Below are positions 52,718 to 61,318 of a stretch of 64,000 bases of DNA, piece after piece. Made by a program: the position numbers and the translations under genes. The notes beneath the pieces are model-generated. The model saw only the letters and a list, made by a program, of their open reading frames with translations, was not told the origin of the DNA and made no database searches. Position 1 is the stretch's first letter, and the number at the start of each line of letters is the position of its first letter. This stretch comes from an uncultured Bacteroidales bacterium (GTDB lineage Bacteria; Bacteroidota; Bacteroidia; Bacteroidales; Bacteroidaceae). Location of the stretch: contig CACYZY010000012.1 in the NCBI GenBank assembly GCA_902779085.1, positions 1 to 64,000 of the forward strand. Reading direction: 5' to 3'.

Positions 52718-52835
52718 TTTTAAACATTTTTATTCTGCACAAACCTAAAAGATTTGTGCAATATCCTGGCTGCAAAATTACACATTATTTCGAAATAGCT
52801 GCATAAGTAATGGATTATTTTTATATATTCGCAGT

Positions 52836-53483
52836 ATGAAAGAACGAAGAGGCGAAGCATACATACAGAAACTTATTAAGGAGGGCGAACACCAACAACA
52901 GGATTTCAAATTTGAGATATCTGATGTGTGCAAGATTGCCAAATCGTTGTCAGCCTTTGCCAACACTGATGGAGGAAGGTTGCTTATTGGTGTTAAAGAC
53001 AATGGTAAGATATCCGGTGTGCGTTCGGAAGAAGAGCAATACATGATTCAGGCAGCTGCCGAATTGTATTGTACCCCCCCTGTGGTATACGAGATGACTA
53101 CTTATATCGTGGAGGGCAAACAAGTGTTGCTGGCCGATATCAAACGGACAGAAAAGCGGCCCGTGTATGCAAAATGTGAAGATGGCAAGTTGCTGGCTTA
53201 TGTGCGAATAGCCGACGAGAACATCCTAGCAACTCCTGTACACTTAAGATACTGGCGACAAAACGAAAGTCAAAGCGGAGAACTAACGGTTTATACAGAG
53301 AGGGAACAACATTTGTTGAGTTTACTTAACGATCACCGTATGTTGACACTCAACAAATGCTGCAAATTATCTGGGTTACCCCGCCCTGTTACTATCAAAC
53401 TGCTGGCAAGATTCATCAGATACGGCATTGTGGAAGCCATATATAAGGAGCAGCAATTCTACTTTACTCAAAGAAACTCATAA
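52836..53483 (+). CDS. AlbA_2/Schlafen-type ATP-binding domain protein (215 aa)
   Basis: 'EGEHQQQDFKFEISDVCKIAKSLSAFANTDGGRLLIGVKDNGKI' is the AlbA_2 (divergent AAA-4) domain. The C-terminal part ('ALNKCCKLSGLPRPVTIKLLARFIRYGIVEA' region) resembles a winged helix. The family includes DNA- or RNA-binding proteins of unknown or regulatory function. Its 3' end overlaps the convergent phosphatase gene by 20 bases. It stands alone, so its target cannot be inferred. Confidence 0.8.
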   Translation: MKERRGEAYIQKLIKEGEHQQQDFKFEISDVCKIAKSLSAFANTDGGRLLIGVKDNGKISGVRSEEEQYMIQAAAELYCTPPVVYEMTTYIVEGKQVLLADIKRTEKRPVYAKCEDGKLLAYVRIADENILATPVHLRYWRQNESQSGELTVYTEREQHLLSLLNDHRMLTLNKCCKLSGLPRPVTIKLLARFIRYGIVEAIYKEQQFYFTQRNS

Positions 53484-54381
53484 CAGGCCGTCCTATCCAA
53501 GCTTGAGGGGGCTGAATGCCTAAAATACAGGCAATGGTGGCAGGCACATCATATTGCATCACTACGTCTGGTGTTTCAAAACCTTGCTTGATACCTTTAC
53601 CACAAACGATAAATGGCGTTTCCATCTCTTCGATAGTCATACCTCCATGCCCTTTGTCAATACCACCATGATCAGATGAAACAATAAATACGGCATCATC
53701 ATAAATACCTGCATCTTTCATCGCTTGTATTAGGCGACCTATTGCTTGGTCAATCTCTGCTAACCTATCATAATATTCAGGTGTGTACCATCCAAATTCA
53801 TGTGCCGTTTCATCGAGCGTCCCAAAATAAGCGGTATAAAAGAAGGGCTTATGCTGCTTAATGTAATTCTCTGCAATTGTGCAATTCTTGTTGATATCAG
53901 TATAGCTGTCAGGGATATATTCCCAATGACTAATAGCCATTGTATCAACTACGTACTTGATGCCATCCCAATCAAAAGTGCAACCTGTTTCAGCATCGGG
54001 TTGTTGTTCACGAATAATAGAATAGATGGTAGGGAAAATATTGTGATTGTTCTGTACCAGCGCTGGAATTTCAGGAACTTTAGAGTTCCACTTTGTATAT
54101 CCATGCAGTTCTGTAGGTGCACCCATAAACATAGAAGCCCAGTTAATGGCTGATGCTGAAGGCAAAACAGAACGCTTGTGCAACGTATAACTGCCTTTTG
54201 CCATCAAAGCACGGATATTGGGAATGTCATGTGCCTGGTCGAGGTTGTAAGCAGCCCATCCGTCGATACCCACCATTACTACATGTTTTGCTTTTGGTAA
54301 CATCTGCTGTTTTGTGCCACTGCATGATATCGTTGCACAAGCAAAAACTGCCAAACAGGATAGTAAAAAAAACTTTTTCAT
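53464..54381 (-). CDS. Alkaline phosphatase-type nucleotide pyrophosphatase lipoprotein (305 aa)
   Basis: The lipobox Cys20 ('ATISCSGTKQQML') precedes a type I phosphodiesterase/nucleotide pyrophosphatase fold. Metal sites are seen at 'VVMVGIDGWAAYNL' (Asp), 'FGTLDETAHEFG' (Asp, His) and 'IVSSDHGGIDKGHGG' (Asp, His). A Ser in 'LPSASAINWASMFMG' is at the nucleophile position, where Thr is usual. The enzyme would hydrolyse phosphodiesters in the periplasm. It is convergent with the AlbA_2 gene, by 20 bases. Confidence 0.88.
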   Translation of the reverse strand: MKKFFLLSCLAVFACATISCSGTKQQMLPKAKHVVMVGIDGWAAYNLDQAHDIPNIRALMAKGSYTLHKRSVLPSASAINWASMFMGAPTELHGYTKWNSKVPEIPALVQNNHNIFPTIYSIIREQQPDAETGCTFDWDGIKYVVDTMAISHWEYIPDSYTDINKNCTIAENYIKQHKPFFYTAYFGTLDETAHEFGWYTPEYYDRLAEIDQAIGRLIQAMKDAGIYDDAVFIVSSDHGGIDKGHGGMTIEEMETPFIVCGKGIKQGFETPDVVMQYDVPATIACILGIQPPQAWIGRPVMSFFE

Positions 54382-54487
54382 CGCATTAGGATTTTAGAAT
54401 TATCTATTTACAAAAATAAGAAAAAGATGTTAGAAAGTCAAATTAAATATGTAAATTTGCGTCGCTAAACAGTAATAGGTTTTCACA

Positions 54488-55120
54488 ATGAGTATATTTT
54501 CTAAACTTTTCGGTAAAAAAGATAATACTTCAGCACAGAGTGCAGAAGATTTCATGTCGTTAGTACGTGTATACTTCCAGTCAGTACTGGCAGTTAACCT
54601 GGGCATTACCAATATACGTGCCATCCCAGATGTAGCTAATTTCAAACGGTTATTCAAGATTCCCACAACAGGTGGCAAGTTAGGACAAGGTGAGAAAACT
54701 GCGTCAAAGAAAATGCTAATTCAAGACTATGGACTGAGTGAAAATTTCTTTAAGGAAATTGACAACTCCATTAAGAAGCATGTACGTAATCAGAACCAAG
54801 TACAGTCATATATGTATATGTACCAAGGTTTTACTGCAGACCTCATGATGATGATTAGCAACTTGATGCAGTGGAAAATGCGTGTACCTTCAATCTTCTC
54901 CAGTGTACTCAAAAATGCAGTGGAAGATACAGTACATGACATTTGTACTAAACCTGTATTCAAGAAAGACGACGAGCAGAAAACTGCAATGCAGATTCGT
55001 ACCTACAAGGAGCGTTTGGATTATTCAGAGCAGTGGATGAGTGAATTTGTTTATAAAGTTGTGATGCTAGCTAAGAAAGAAAAACGCAGCAAAAACGATG
55101 AACAAGTAGAGTCTAAATAA
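54488..55120 (+). CDS. Unknown conserved-looking protein (210 aa)
   Basis: It starts 'MSIFSKLFGKKDNTSAQ', a short amphipathic helix that could bind membrane, then is helical throughout ('MSLVRVYFQSVLAVNLGIT', 'MYMYQGFTADLMMMISNLM'). The C-terminus is basic. No known domain was recognised; similar proteins occur in Bacteroidales as unknowns. A -7-like TAAATTTG lies at 54452-54459. It is followed by 143 bases before the zapB-like gene. Confidence 0.55.
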   Translation: MSIFSKLFGKKDNTSAQSAEDFMSLVRVYFQSVLAVNLGITNIRAIPDVANFKRLFKIPTTGGKLGQGEKTASKKMLIQDYGLSENFFKEIDNSIKKHVRNQNQVQSYMYMYQGFTADLMMMISNLMQWKMRVPSIFSSVLKNAVEDTVHDICTKPVFKKDDEQKTAMQIRTYKERLDYSEQWMSEFVYKVVMLAKKEKRSKNDEQVESK

Positions 55121-55212
55121 GATTGTTTCATAAACTTTAGCTCAAACAATGGCCGTAAAAACGCTATATAATAAAAAACTACATACTATTTTTACTTTTT
55201 TGTAAACTTTTA

Positions 55213-55243
55213 TTTGGAGAAATAATATAAAGTTGTAATTTTG
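55213..55243 (+). promoter_or_regulatory. Promoter of the zapB-like/zapA operon
   Basis: TTTG (55213-55216), 19 bases, TAATTTTG (55236-55243), 20 bases before the start codon at 55264. Confidence 0.7.
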
Positions 55244-55263
55244 TAGCAAATTAGGTGTAGTAA

Positions 55264-55560
55264 ATGACAGACGAAGAGAAAAAACAGCTCAATGACTTCG
55301 AAACAAGTCTTCGCCATCTGATTTATCTGCATGATAAACTTAGACGCGAGCATGCCGAACTACAGCAACTCTTATTGGACAAAGAAGAAGCCTTGTCGAA
55401 GTTACGTTCTGAATACGATCAATTAAATCAGTCGTATATGGACTTGAAGTCTGCCATGACAATGAGTTTGGAAGGCGGCGATGTGCGCCAAACCAAACAA
55501 CGATTGTCAAAAATAGTGCGTGAAGTCGATAAATGCATCGCTATGTTGAATCAATCATAA
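55264..55560 (+). CDS. ZapB-like coiled-coil protein (98 aa)
   Basis: Nearly the whole sequence is heptad-like ('LIYLHDKLRREHAELQQLLLDKEEALSKL'), as in cell-division accessory proteins. It lies 12 bases before zapA in the same unit, where Bacteroidota commonly keep a coiled-coil partner. The function is inferred from neighbourhood and coiled coil. Confidence 0.65.
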   Translation: MTDEEKKQLNDFETSLRHLIYLHDKLRREHAELQQLLLDKEEALSKLRSEYDQLNQSYMDLKSAMTMSLEGGDVRQTKQRLSKIVREVDKCIAMLNQS

Positions 55561-55572
55561 CACTTGAGATGT

Positions 55573-55863
55573 ATGGACGATGATATGATAAAAATTCAGT
55601 TGACCATTGGTAACAACCCGTTTCCACTCACCATTCGCAGAAGCGAAGAAGAGACCGTACGCAAAGCTGCCAGACAGGTTGACATCTTGACAAATGCGTA
55701 TAAGGAGCATTACCCAGAACTGCCAGAGGTGCGCATCTTGCAGATGGTAGCTTACCAGCTATCACTGGAAGGACTGAAGGAAAAAGGACGCAATGAAACT
55801 TCTCCTTATACCGACAAAATTCAAGAATTGGCACAGCTAGTTGATGATTGCATCAACAGATAA
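55573..55863 (+). CDS. zapA: Cell division protein ZapA
   Basis: Start taken at ATG 55573 (MDDDMIKIQL); an in-frame TTG at 55564 is also open. 'KIQLTIGNNPFPLTIRRSEEETVRKAARQVD' is the ZapA N-terminal domain, followed by a long helix ('ILQMVAYQLSLEGLKEK') that dimerises. ZapA binds FtsZ and helps bundle the Z ring. The 96-residue size fits. It is the second gene in the unit, followed by a long hairpin terminator. Confidence 0.9.
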   Translation: MDDDMIKIQLTIGNNPFPLTIRRSEEETVRKAARQVDILTNAYKEHYPELPEVRILQMVAYQLSLEGLKEKGRNETSPYTDKIQELAQLVDDCINR

Positions 55864-55885
55864 AGCTATTTTATAAGTACATCCA

Positions 55886-55939
55886 CGCACTGTTGACTTA
55901 CTTGTTACTATGTAGCAAGTTGGTTGTCAGTGCGTTTTT
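55886..55939 (+). terminator. Terminator of zapA operon
   Basis: Long stem with CGCACTG/CAGTGCG at the base and CTTG/CAAG near the loop, G-T pairs between, then TTTTT. Confidence 0.75.
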
Positions 55940-55963
55940 ATTATATATTTTATTTTAACGACT

Positions 55964-57499
55964 ATGGTAGTAAATATAGTATTCTGCGTGATTGGCCTGC
56001 TCATTGGTTTGGCCATCATGTACTTCATTCAGAAGAGCGTTCTGAAATCGAAGGCTGATACCATACTGAAAGAGGCAAATGCCGAAGCAGAGGTTATCAA
56101 GAAGAACAAACTGCTGGAAGTAAAGGAAAAATTCCTAAACAAGAAAGCTGAGCTAGAAAAAGAAGTAGCTCAACGCAATCAGAAAATTCAGCAGGTTGAG
56201 AACAAGCTTAAGCAACGTGAGATGGTACTCAACCAACGTCAAGAAGACTTGCTGCACAAGAAAGCTGAGAATGACGCTATCAGAGACAACCTCACTAATC
56301 AATTGGGCGTAATTGAGAAGAAAAAAGAAGAGTTGGACAAACTGCAACAGCAGGAAATTGTGAAACTGGAAGCTATCTCTGGTTTATCTGCAGAGGAAGC
56401 AAAAGAACGCATGATTGAATCTCTCAAAGAAGAGGCAAAGATGCAAGCACAGTCTTACATCAACGAAATCATGGACGATGCCAAGATGAATGCCAATAAA
56501 GAAGCAAAACGCATTGTGGTGCAAACTATTCAGCGAGTTGCTACAGAAACGGCAGTTGAAAACTCGGTAACTGTATTCCATATTGATTCTGACGAAATCA
56601 AAGGACGCATCATTGGCCGTGAAGGACGAAACATACGTGCTCTTGAAGCAGCTACGGGTGTAGAAATCATCGTTGATGATACACCTGAATCCATCGTACT
56701 TTCAGCCTTCGATCCTGTGCGTCGAGAGATTGCCCGTTTAGCTCTCCATCAACTTGTAACAGACGGACGTATTCATCCTGCACGTATTGAAGAAGTTGTA
56801 GCAAAAGTTCGCAAGCAAGTAGAAGATGAGATTGTGGAAACAGGTAAGCGCACCACCATCGACTTGGGTATTCACGGGTTGCATCCTGAGATGATACGTA
56901 TTATCGGTAAGATGAAATATCGCTCATCTTATGGGCAGAACCTATTGCAGCATGCTCGTGAAACTGCTAATCTGTGTGCAGTAATGGCTTCCGAATTGGG
57001 ATTAAATCCCAAGAAAGCGCGCCGTGCAGGTTTGTTGCATGATATTGGCAAGGTACCAGATGATGAGCCAGAATTGCCACACGCACTGCTAGGCATGAAA
57101 CTTGCAGAAAAATATAAGGAGAAGCCTGATATTTGCAATGCCATTGGAGCTCACCACGATGAGGTAGAGATGACTACCTTGTTGGCGCCAATCGTACAGG
57201 TATGCGATGCTATATCTGGCGCTCGTCCTGGTGCTCGCAGGGAAATTGTCGAAGCATACATCAAACGTCTGAACGACTTGGAAGCTTTGGCAGCTTCTTA
57301 TCCTGGTGTAACCAAGACCTATGCTATCCAGGCTGGTCGCGAATTGCGTGTGATTGTTGGTGCCGACAAGATTGACGACAAGCAAACAGAAAGTCTTTCA
57401 ACCGAAATTGCAAAGAAGATCCAAGATGAGATGACTTATCCAGGACAAGTTAAGATTACGGTGATCAGAGAGACACGAGCTGTAAGTTACGCGAAGTAA
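55964..57499 (+). CDS. rny: Ribonuclease Y
   Basis: A membrane anchor spans residues 2-22. A long coiled coil follows (about 30-190). The KH domain holds '[22 protein letters not shown]', and the HD domain '[15 protein letters not shown]' with '[16 protein letters not shown]'. The 511-residue length is normal. RNase Y starts mRNA decay by endonucleolytic cleavage. A terminator follows. Its own promoter would lie in the 24 bases after the zapA terminator, which hold no clear -7 box, so read-through is possible. Confidence 0.95.
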   Translation: MVVNIVFCVIGLLIGLAIMYFIQKSVLKSKADTILKEANAEAEVIKKNKLLEVKEKFLNKKAELEKEVAQRNQKIQQVENKLKQREMVLNQRQEDLLHKKAENDAIRDNLTNQLGVIEKKKEELDKLQQQEIVKLEAISGLSAEEAKERMIESLKEEAKMQAQSYINEIMDDAKMNANKEAKRIVVQTIQRVATETAVENSVTVFHIDSDEIKGRIIGREGRNIRALEAATGVEIIVDDTPESIVLSAFDPVRREIARLALHQLVTDGRIHPARIEEVVAKVRKQVEDEIVETGKRTTIDLGIHGLHPEMIRIIGKMKYRSSYGQNLLQHARETANLCAVMASELGLNPKKARRAGLLHDIGKVPDDEPELPHALLGMKLAEKYKEKPDICNAIGAHHDEVEMTTLLAPIVQVCDAISGARPGARREIVEAYIKRLNDLEALAASYPGVTKTYAIQAGRELRVIVGADKIDDKQTESLSTEIAKKIQDEMTYPGQVKITVIRETRAVSYAK

Positions 57500-57514
57500 A
57501 ACTGACTACACAAT

Positions 57515-57551
57515 AATAAGGGATGCACCATTGGTGCATCCCTTATTTGTT
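57515..57551 (+). terminator. Terminator of rny
   Basis: A perfect 15-bp stem AATAAGGGATGCACC/GGTGCATCCCTTATT with a 3-base loop. Confidence 0.85.
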
Positions 57552-57654
57552 TATAGCATTTACATGTAAAGCTAATATTGAAGGATCTCATCAACGTACA
57601 CTATGGATCAGGAGTGATTAACCTATGGCTTATAGTACGAACCTTCTAAAAACG

Positions 57655-57692
57655 AAACTGCCACTTGAAAGCAAGCTTTCAGATGGCAGTTT
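57655..57692 (-). terminator. Terminator of the SRP RNA/tRNA-Thr unit
   Basis: Stem with AAACTGCCA and TGGCAGTTT at the base and CTGAAAGC near the loop; on the minus strand CGTTTTT follows. It also has T's on the plus strand. Confidence 0.8.
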
Positions 57693-57707
57693 GTTTTTAA
57701 AGTCTTG

Positions 57708-57781
57708 AGCCTCTTGTCGGATTCGAACCAACGACCCCGAGATTACAAATCACGTGCTCTGGCCAACTGAGCTAAAGAGGC
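57708..57781 (-). tRNA. tRNA-Thr (anticodon TGT)
   Basis: The minus strand gives a 74-base cloverleaf: acceptor GCCTCTT/AAGAGGC, D-arm with 'AGCTCAGTTGG', anticodon stem around GATTTGTAATC with TGT, and T-arm with 'GGTTCGAATCC'. CCA is not encoded. It lies 1 base after the probable SRP RNA. Confidence 0.93.
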
Positions 57782-57782
57782 G

Positions 57783-57884
57783 GGTGGGCAAGCTTGCTAT
57801 ATCGCGCCGCTACAACCTGCTGCCCTTGCTGCGGTCAAGCCCTGGGGGATTCACAAGGAGCTGGCCGTATAGGACTTGCCCATG
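57783..57884 (-). ncRNA. ffs: Probable SRP (4.5S-type) RNA
   Basis: The ends pair as TGGGCAAG (57882-57875 on the minus strand) with CTTGCCCA (57792-57785). Inside, the minus strand reads 'GACCGCAGCAAGGGCAGCAG', which resembles the conserved apical part of small bacterial SRP RNAs as found in Bacteroidota. A promoter lies 23 bases upstream. It continues directly into tRNA-Thr. The apical tetraloop differs from the E. coli GGAA, so the call is not certain. Confidence 0.6.
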
Positions 57885-57906
57885 TGCTTTTTGCTAAAAG
57901 CGAGTG

Positions 57907-57914
57907 CAAAGGTA
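57907..57914 (-). promoter_or_regulatory. -7 element of the SRP RNA/tRNA unit
   Basis: TACCTTTG on the minus strand, about 23 bases before the RNA start. Confidence 0.6.
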
Positions 57915-57956
57915 CAACTATTTTTGAAAACAACAACATATTATTATATTTTTTTT

Positions 57957-57964
57957 TACCTTTG
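57957..57964 (+). promoter_or_regulatory. -7 element of the DUF4199 operon
   Basis: TACCTTTG, 22 bases before the ATG at 57987. It rules out the in-frame ATG at 57876, which lies in the SRP RNA. Confidence 0.65.
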
Positions 57965-57986
57965 TACCCATAATACGAAAGTACGT

Positions 57987-58526
57987 ATGATAGAAGACAG
58001 GAGTAATTTGCATAGGGTCTCAATGGCGGCAGGTACTATCATGGGAGCATTCTGGATATTCAAATTCATTTTCTTCCCATTAGGTATGTCAACGCCAGTT
58101 TTTATGCTGGTTTTCGGTATTCTGACCATATGCGTGCCATTTATAGGTTATAGACTTGCTTGCCACTATCGTGATAAATTCTCAAACAATAATGGTAGTA
58201 TTGGCTTTATTCATGCATTTACTTTCTGTCTCTTCATGTACATGTACGCATCGTTACTGACATCAGTAGGACATTTGATATATTTTTACTTTATAGACAA
58301 TGGCTTTGTCTTGGAGAGACTCCAAGAAATGTTTGAGACAGTAAAAGATAATCCACTACCTGGCATGGATAGCTACCTACAACAATATCAGTTAGCTATT
58401 GACACCTATGCCATTTTGAATCCTGTTGACATCACCCTTCAATTAGTGAGTCAAAATATGTTCTACGGACTGCTGATGGCACTGCCCACAGCATTGATAG
58501 TAAAAAAGAAAAACAATATTGAATAA
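57987..58526 (+). CDS. DUF4199 membrane protein (179 aa)
   Basis: Start chosen at 57987 (MIEDRSN) from the promoter position. Membrane segments include 'AAGTIMGAFWIFKFIFFPLG' and 'VFMLVFGILTICVPFIGYRLAC', plus 'FTFCLFMYMYASLLTSVGHLI' and a last one near the C-terminus, four in all, as in DUF4199. The family is often next to a DPM1-like glycosyltransferase gene in Bacteroidota. The function is not known. It is 2 bases before the glycosyltransferase gene. Confidence 0.85.
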   Translation: MIEDRSNLHRVSMAAGTIMGAFWIFKFIFFPLGMSTPVFMLVFGILTICVPFIGYRLACHYRDKFSNNNGSIGFIHAFTFCLFMYMYASLLTSVGHLIYFYFIDNGFVLERLQEMFETVKDNPLPGMDSYLQQYQLAIDTYAILNPVDITLQLVSQNMFYGLLMALPTALIVKKKNNIE

Positions 58527-58528
58527 AC

Positions 58529-59491
58529 ATGGACATAAGTGTTGTAATACCATTATATAACGAGAAAGAATCGCTGCCAGAACTACATGCCTGGATAAAG
58601 CGAGTGATTGATGGAATAAACTTGACCTATGAAGTGATTTTTGTAGATGATGGTTCAAACGATGGTTCATGGCAAATAATAGAAGATTTGCAACGTGAGT
58701 ACCCAGAAGTTAAAGGCATCAAATTCCGTCGCAATTATGGAAAATCACCTGCCTTGTTCTGCGGATTCAAGGCAGCTCAAGGTGAAGTGGTTATCACTAT
58801 GGATGCTGACCTGCAAGACTCACCTGACGAAATACCTTCTCTCTATCACATGATTAAAGATGAAGGTTATGACTTAGTAAGTGGATGGAAGAAAAAGCGT
58901 TATGACCCGCTATCAAAGACATTGCCTACCAAGTTGTTCAACGCCACAGCGAGGAATGCCAGCGGCATACATAATCTGCATGACTTTAACTGCGGACTTA
59001 AAGCATATAAGAAAGATGTTATAAAGAGCATTGAAGTGTATGGGGAAATGCATCGTTATATCCCTTGGCTGGCCAAGAATGCTGGTTTTAGCAAGATTGG
59101 CGAGAAAGTTGTAAAGCACCAGGCACGCAAGTATGGTAAGACCAAATTTGGCTTGAACCGATTTGTCAACGGTTATCTTGACTTGCTAACCCTATGGTTC
59201 CTTTCTACATTTGGTGTAAAGCCCATGCACTTGTTTGGCACTCTAGGTTCACTGATGTTCCTGATAGGTTTGATATCAGTCATGATAGTAGGTGGGAACA
59301 AACTTTATTACATCATGAATGGTCTCCCTCACAGATTAGTTACCGACTCACCTTATTTCTATTTGGCACTTACATCCATGATTATTGGTACACAACTATT
59401 CGTGGCTGGTTTCTTAGGCGAACTAATATCTCGTAATAGCGAAGAAAGAAACAAGTACGAAATTGAAAAGATGTTGAATATCAAAGATTGA
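58529..59491 (+). CDS. GT2 glycosyltransferase, DPM1/GtrB-like (320 aa)
   Basis: 'DISVVIPLYNEKESLPEL' and 'YEVIFVDDGSNDGSW' open the GT-A fold, the metal motif is 'TMDADLQDSPDEI'. Two membrane segments at the end ('GTLGSLMFLIGLISVMIV' and 'SMIIGTQLFVAGFLGEL') match polyprenyl-phosphate sugar transferases. It transfers a sugar to a lipid carrier on the cytoplasmic side. It shares an operon with the DUF4199 gene. Confidence 0.9.
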   Translation: MDISVVIPLYNEKESLPELHAWIKRVIDGINLTYEVIFVDDGSNDGSWQIIEDLQREYPEVKGIKFRRNYGKSPALFCGFKAAQGEVVITMDADLQDSPDEIPSLYHMIKDEGYDLVSGWKKKRYDPLSKTLPTKLFNATARNASGIHNLHDFNCGLKAYKKDVIKSIEVYGEMHRYIPWLAKNAGFSKIGEKVVKHQARKYGKTKFGLNRFVNGYLDLLTLWFLSTFGVKPMHLFGTLGSLMFLIGLISVMIVGGNKLYYIMNGLPHRLVTDSPYFYLALTSMIIGTQLFVAGFLGELISRNSEERNKYEIEKMLNIKD

Positions 59492-59494
59492 GCA

Positions 59495-60004
59495 ATGAGG
59501 AGAATTATTCCGTTCATATTAATGTTAGGATGTTTCATAGGCATCATCAGCTCATGTGCTGAAGATGACGACTGTTCAGGCAATGCACGCCAGATGCTGA
59601 CAGCCAACATCAGGACCATATTCTCCAACGACTCAGCTTCTTGGGAAATGCCTGACACCCTAGAGATGCTGACTGTATATGCATTTGGTACTGATTCTAT
59701 CATCATTAATGATAATGCTAATGTAAAGACACTTTCACTGCCACTGCGTACTAATGAAGAAGAAACGACATTAGTGTTTAGCTATGTGCGCCATTCTGAA
59801 GACGTATTGCCACAGAACAACGATAAGGATACCATTGTATTCCGTCATCATAACACCCCCTATTTCTTGACATTAGACTGTAATTTTGTGGTGAAACAGG
59901 AGCTTACTGACCTGCATTATACCACGCATGTGCTTGATTCAATTGTAATCGTTAATCCAACAGCTTCCAATAATGGAAAAGAGAATATCAAGATATATTA
60001 TTAG
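59495..60004 (+). CDS. DUF6452 lipoprotein (169 aa)
   Basis: Lipobox Cys21 ('GIISSCAEDDDCSGNARQM') and the second Cys a few residues on match this Bacteroidales family, whose members begin with 'C-x4-D-C'. It is beta-rich thereafter. Function unknown. Its 3' end overlaps the DUF6048 gene by 32 bases, so the two are made together, as in other Bacteroidales genomes. Confidence 0.82.
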   Translation: MRRIIPFILMLGCFIGIISSCAEDDDCSGNARQMLTANIRTIFSNDSASWEMPDTLEMLTVYAFGTDSIIINDNANVKTLSLPLRTNEEETTLVFSYVRHSEDVLPQNNDKDTIVFRHHNTPYFLTLDCNFVVKQELTDLHYTTHVLDSIVIVNPTASNNGKENIKIYY

Positions 60005-60740
60005 CATTATGTTGCTGTTGGCTTTCGTGACGCCTCTTTCTGCGCAGAATTATAGCAGCAATAGAAATAGGCAGTCGTCACAGCAAGAAAAAAAGAAAAG
60101 GGAGAAAACGCAGCCTGAGGTGACCTATCCACTCATGAATGGCATTGATGTGGGTGTGGACATTCTGTCACCTGTGCTCAAGGTTTTTGGTTCTGACTTC
60201 ATGTCAGCAGAAGCGATGGTGGATATGAATCTCTATAACCGTTATTTCCCAACAATTGAGGTTGGTTATGGTGGTGGCAAATCCCTCAATGACTATGATG
60301 TAAGCATTAAAGCTTCTGCTCCATATTTCCGCTTGGGTTTTGATTACAATACGCTCTGGAAAAAAGCACATGGCAACCTGTTGTTAGTAGGCTTGCGTTA
60401 TGGATTCAGCAGCGGAAAGTATGACGTAGTTGTACCTGATATCACAGATCCAGACTATACTGGAGGTGCAAAGCAGACCAACCTAGTAGACCCTATATGG
60501 AGCGATATGTCCAACTATGTGCACGAAGGCATGAAACACACCATGCATTGGGTAGAGTTTACTGTTGGCATCCGTGCTAACATAACTAAACGCATTAAAA
60601 TGGGACTGATGCTAAGAATTAAACACAAACTGAAAGCTTCGGTTGATACATATGGCGACCCCTATTATATTCCAGGCTTTGGCAGGTATGATTCAAACAA
60701 CACAGGTGTTACCTACTCTATTATTTACCACCTGAAATGA
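59973..60740 (+). CDS. DUF6048 outer-membrane-like protein (255 aa)
   Basis: A signal peptide ('SIMLLLAFVTPLSAQNY') is followed by a basic, Gln-rich linker and a beta-barrel-like body ('NGIDVGVDILSPVLKVFGSDF', 'YFPTIEVGYGGGKSLND', 'YFRLGFDYNTLWKK'). The tail ends in an aromatic strand. It follows the DUF6452 lipoprotein. Together they may form an envelope unit. No function is known. Its end overlaps the mntP start by 4 bases. Confidence 0.82.
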   Translation: MEKRISRYIISIMLLLAFVTPLSAQNYSSNRNRQSSQQEKKKREKTQPEVTYPLMNGIDVGVDILSPVLKVFGSDFMSAEAMVDMNLYNRYFPTIEVGYGGGKSLNDYDVSIKASAPYFRLGFDYNTLWKKAHGNLLLVGLRYGFSSGKYDVVVPDITDPDYTGGAKQTNLVDPIWSDMSNYVHEGMKHTMHWVEFTVGIRANITKRIKMGLMLRIKHKLKASVDTYGDPYYIPGFGRYDSNNTGVTYSIIYHLK

Positions 60741-61318
60741 GTACACTTGAGATTTGGCTGATTGCAGTTAGTTTGGCGATGGATTGCTTTGCCGTATCTA
60801 TAGCCTCAGGCATTATACAAAAAAAGTATGTATGGAGTAACATGCTACCTATGTCATTGAGCTTCGGATGGTTTCAAGGTATGATGTGTGCCTTAGGCTG
60901 GTTGGCATTTGTATATTTCAACGGATGGGTAGAAAGTGTGGACCACTGGATAGCCTTTGGTTTGCTGGCACTGATAGGTGGTAAGATGATCAAAGACGGC
61001 TTATCGACTGAAAGTGATGAGCGTCACATCAACCCGACCTCGGCATGGATGATTCTCACGCTCGCAGTGGCCACCAGCATCGATGCGTTGGCTATTGGTA
61101 TCTCCTTAGCCTGTCTGAATTATAATGATTTCAAAGATTTAGTCTATCCTGTTGTTATGATTGGCGTAGTATCTCTACTGTTCTCACTGCTGGGACTATT
61201 TATGGGAGTTACTTTCGGCAAAAGTATAGAGAAAAAGATAAAGCCTGAGTTGGCAGGAGGTATCATCCTCGTGATGATAGGTATAAAAATAGTAATTGAG
61301 CATTTAGGTTTGTTATGA
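60737..61318 (+). CDS. mntP: Manganese efflux pump MntP
   Basis: Six membrane segments with the two acidic motifs 'AVSLAMDCFAVSIASGI' (first) and 'AVATSIDALAIGISLA' (fourth) of MntP. The length, 193, is normal. It exports manganese. It overlaps the neighbouring genes by 4 bases at each end, so it is part of the DUF6452-DUF6048-mntP-apbE operon. No Mn riboswitch is evident upstream of it. Confidence 0.9.
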   Translation: MSTLEIWLIAVSLAMDCFAVSIASGIIQKKYVWSNMLPMSLSFGWFQGMMCALGWLAFVYFNGWVESVDHWIAFGLLALIGGKMIKDGLSTESDERHINPTSAWMILTLAVATSIDALAIGISLACLNYNDFKDLVYPVVMIGVVSLLFSLLGLFMGVTFGKSIEKKIKPELAGGIILVMIGIKIVIEHLGLL

